Source: an uncultured Prevotella sp.
GTDB lineage: Bacteria > Bacteroidota > Bacteroidia > Bacteroidales > Bacteroidaceae
Direction: 5' to 3'
Assembly: GCA_945637645.1 (NCBI GenBank)
Contig: CALZDK010000100.1
Span: 1 to 7,293, forward strand
DNA: 7,293 nucleotides
Shown here: in pieces, positions 6,114-7,293 of the stretch
Layout of the letters: each line of letters opens with the position of its first letter
Numbering within the stretch: position 1 is the stretch's first letter
The notes under the pieces: generated by a model
The model's database searches: none
What the model saw: only the letters and a program-made list of their open reading frames with translations
What the model was told of the DNA's origin: nothing
Translations under genes and position numbers: made by a program

Positions 6114-7293
6114 CAGAGAACTGGAAACAACAACTGCAAAAGAAGATGGACAGCCTTGAAACGGCTGCCCCGGAGTTGGCATGGTCGGATATTGACAAGG
6201 CTCTCGCAAAGAAAGCACGACAAAAGGCGACAACGGTTCCTCTTTGGACAAAACGCATTGTCGCTGCAGCTGCTGTGGCACTGATAGCCATTTCCGGCGC
6301 AAAGCTTATCTTCGACAGCGAGGAACAATACAGCACCAACGCTCCACAAAGGAGCCTCACCTCAAGACAAACGACAAGCCAAACGGCAAACACGCTGAAA
6401 GAACGCATGGAAAGCGTAAGGGAACTTGCCGTGGCGGAAAAGGCAAAGGCTGTGGCAAGTGTAGGGACGTCTGTAGCAAGCCCTGACGTCGCAGAGCAAC
6501 TATCCATAGAACTTCCAACGGTTGAGGAAACCGTGACGACAACGGAAGAGAAAAAGGAAGTGAAAAAGCAGGAGAAAACCACAGGGAAACTTTCGGTTGC
6601 CAACCAAGACTACAGGTATATGGCACTGACAGACAACCCTGCACCGCAGAGGAAACGACAATCACAGAGAGGAATGTCTGCCGACCTGCATGTCGATGGA
6701 CTGATGGGATCCAACAACTCCACCGCCAACGGCGGCATCGTGGCAAACAACTATATGATGAGCGACGCACAGGCATACGGCAACGGCGAGATGCAGATGC
6801 AAGGCTTTTCTTATCCGCTTATGACATTAAACAGACGTGAACTGAGCTACGACCACGACCTGCCTATAAAGGTGGGAGTGAGCCTGCGCTACAACATCGA
6901 CGAGAGATGGAGCATTGTTGCCGGAGTGAATTACAGTTACCTCCACTCCACCTTCACCGTGAACGGCAACACCGACCACGGCGGAAGCCAGAAACTCCAC
7001 TACATCGGCATACCTCTTGCCGCAAGCCTTAACATTTGGAAGAACGAGAAGATGAAACTCTACGTCACCGCTGGCGGAACGGCAGAGAAACTGCTGAAAG
7101 GAACCGTAAACGAGAAGTTGCCTTCAGGGAAAACAGAGAGTTCAGACCTTAAGGAAAACCGACTGCAATGGTCGCTGCAAGGAGCTGCCGGCATGGAATA
7201 TAACCTCACCCCTACCCTTGGCATCTACTTGGAACCAGGTGTGAGCCACCACTTCAACAACCACTCCGACATTCAAAACATATACAAAGACAA
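6110..7293 (+). CDS. Dma-like dual membrane-spanning anti-sigma factor with outer-membrane beta-barrel (partial, 3' end beyond window)
   Basis: The frame stays open to the window edge, giving 394 residues without a stop. There is no signal peptide. The cytoplasmic N-terminus (1-45) contains WKQQLQKKMDSLE and PELAWSDIDKAL, resembling the short anti-sigma motif of Bacteroidota sigma partners. One hydrophobic helix (about 49-68) has basic residues before it and acidic ones after, predicting N-in orientation. A low-complexity Thr/Glu/Lys/Ala-rich stretch (about 69-188) and a further Asn/Gly/Met-rich region (about 200-245) form a periplasmic tether. From about 250 onward, amphipathic strands alternate (LPIKVGVSLRYNI, WSIVAGVNYSYLHS, LHYIGIPLAASLNIW, LGIYLEPGVSHHF) as in PorT/OMP_b-brl outer-membrane barrels. 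The ATG overlaps the sigma stop (ATGA). This matches the Dma family of B. thetaiotaomicron. A plain barrel protein with an uncleaved anchor is the alternative, less likely beside a sigma gene. Confidence 0.87.
   Translation, partial: MTENWKQQLQKKMDSLETAAPELAWSDIDKALAKKARQKATTVPLWTKRIVAAAAVALIAISGAKLIFDSEEQYSTNAPQRSLTSRQTTSQTANTLKERMESVRELAVAEKAKAVASVGTSVASPDVAEQLSIELPTVEETVTTTEEKKEVKKQEKTTGKLSVANQDYRYMALTDNPAPQRKRQSQRGMSADLHVDGLMGSNNSTANGGIVANNYMMSDAQAYGNGEMQMQGFSYPLMTLNRRELSYDHDLPIKVGVSLRYNIDERWSIVAGVNYSYLHSTFTVNGNTDHGGSQKLHYIGIPLAASLNIWKNEKMKLYVTAGGTAEKLLKGTVNEKLPSGKTESSDLKENRLQWSLQGAAGMEYNLTPTLGIYLEPGVSHHFNNHSDIQNIYKD

Noticed and set aside
5956..6603. Long antisense open frame (215 codons) opposite the sigma and Dma-like genes
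   Set aside because: It lies entirely opposite two well-supported genes, its translation is low-complexity Ser/Ala/Cys-rich with no recognisable domain, and no promoter or coding logic supports it.

Overview
The window reads as chromosomal DNA from a member of the Bacteroidales, most likely Prevotellaceae or a close relative. The evidence is TAnnTTTG-type promoter elements, the absence of Shine-Dalgarno sequences with A/T-rich leaders instead, a NigD-family lipoprotein with an acidic run after its lipobox cysteine, an L34 with the extended C-terminus seen in this phylum, and an ECF sigma factor followed by an anti-sigma/outer-membrane-barrel fusion, an architecture I know only from Bacteroidota. 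The species cannot be named from this sequence.

Left part (57-2861), translation genes. ettA (ABC-F ATPase acting at the ribosomal E site) runs rightward and converges on rpmH (ribosomal protein L34, leftward) across one bidirectional terminator. rpmH is divergent from efp (elongation factor P). The 205-base gap between them carries a good promoter for rpmH and a -7 element for efp.

Middle part (2862-4723), housekeeping and envelope. An intergenic hairpin element with 33-base arms and a 12-base direct repeat precede a family 2 glycosyltransferase with three C-terminal membrane segments. Its 3' end overlaps radC (JAMM/MPN metalloprotein of unsettled role) by 8 bases.

Right part (4803-7293), an envelope signalling operon. 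A NigD-like lipoprotein is followed with zero spacing, in the same frame, by a GTG-started ECF sigma factor. The sigma gene overlaps by 4 bases (ATGA) a gene whose product has a cytoplasmic anti-sigma-like N-terminus, one inner-membrane helix, a periplasmic low-complexity tether of about 120 residues or more, and an outer-membrane beta-barrel. This last gene runs off the window. The set matches the Das/Dma (dual membrane-spanning anti-sigma factor) and NigD arrangement linked to outer-membrane-vesicle control in Bacteroides thetaiotaomicron. By that model the barrel senses the outer membrane and signals through one polypeptide to the sigma factor, with the NigD-like lipoprotein as a likely output. 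This locus is the most interesting part of the window.
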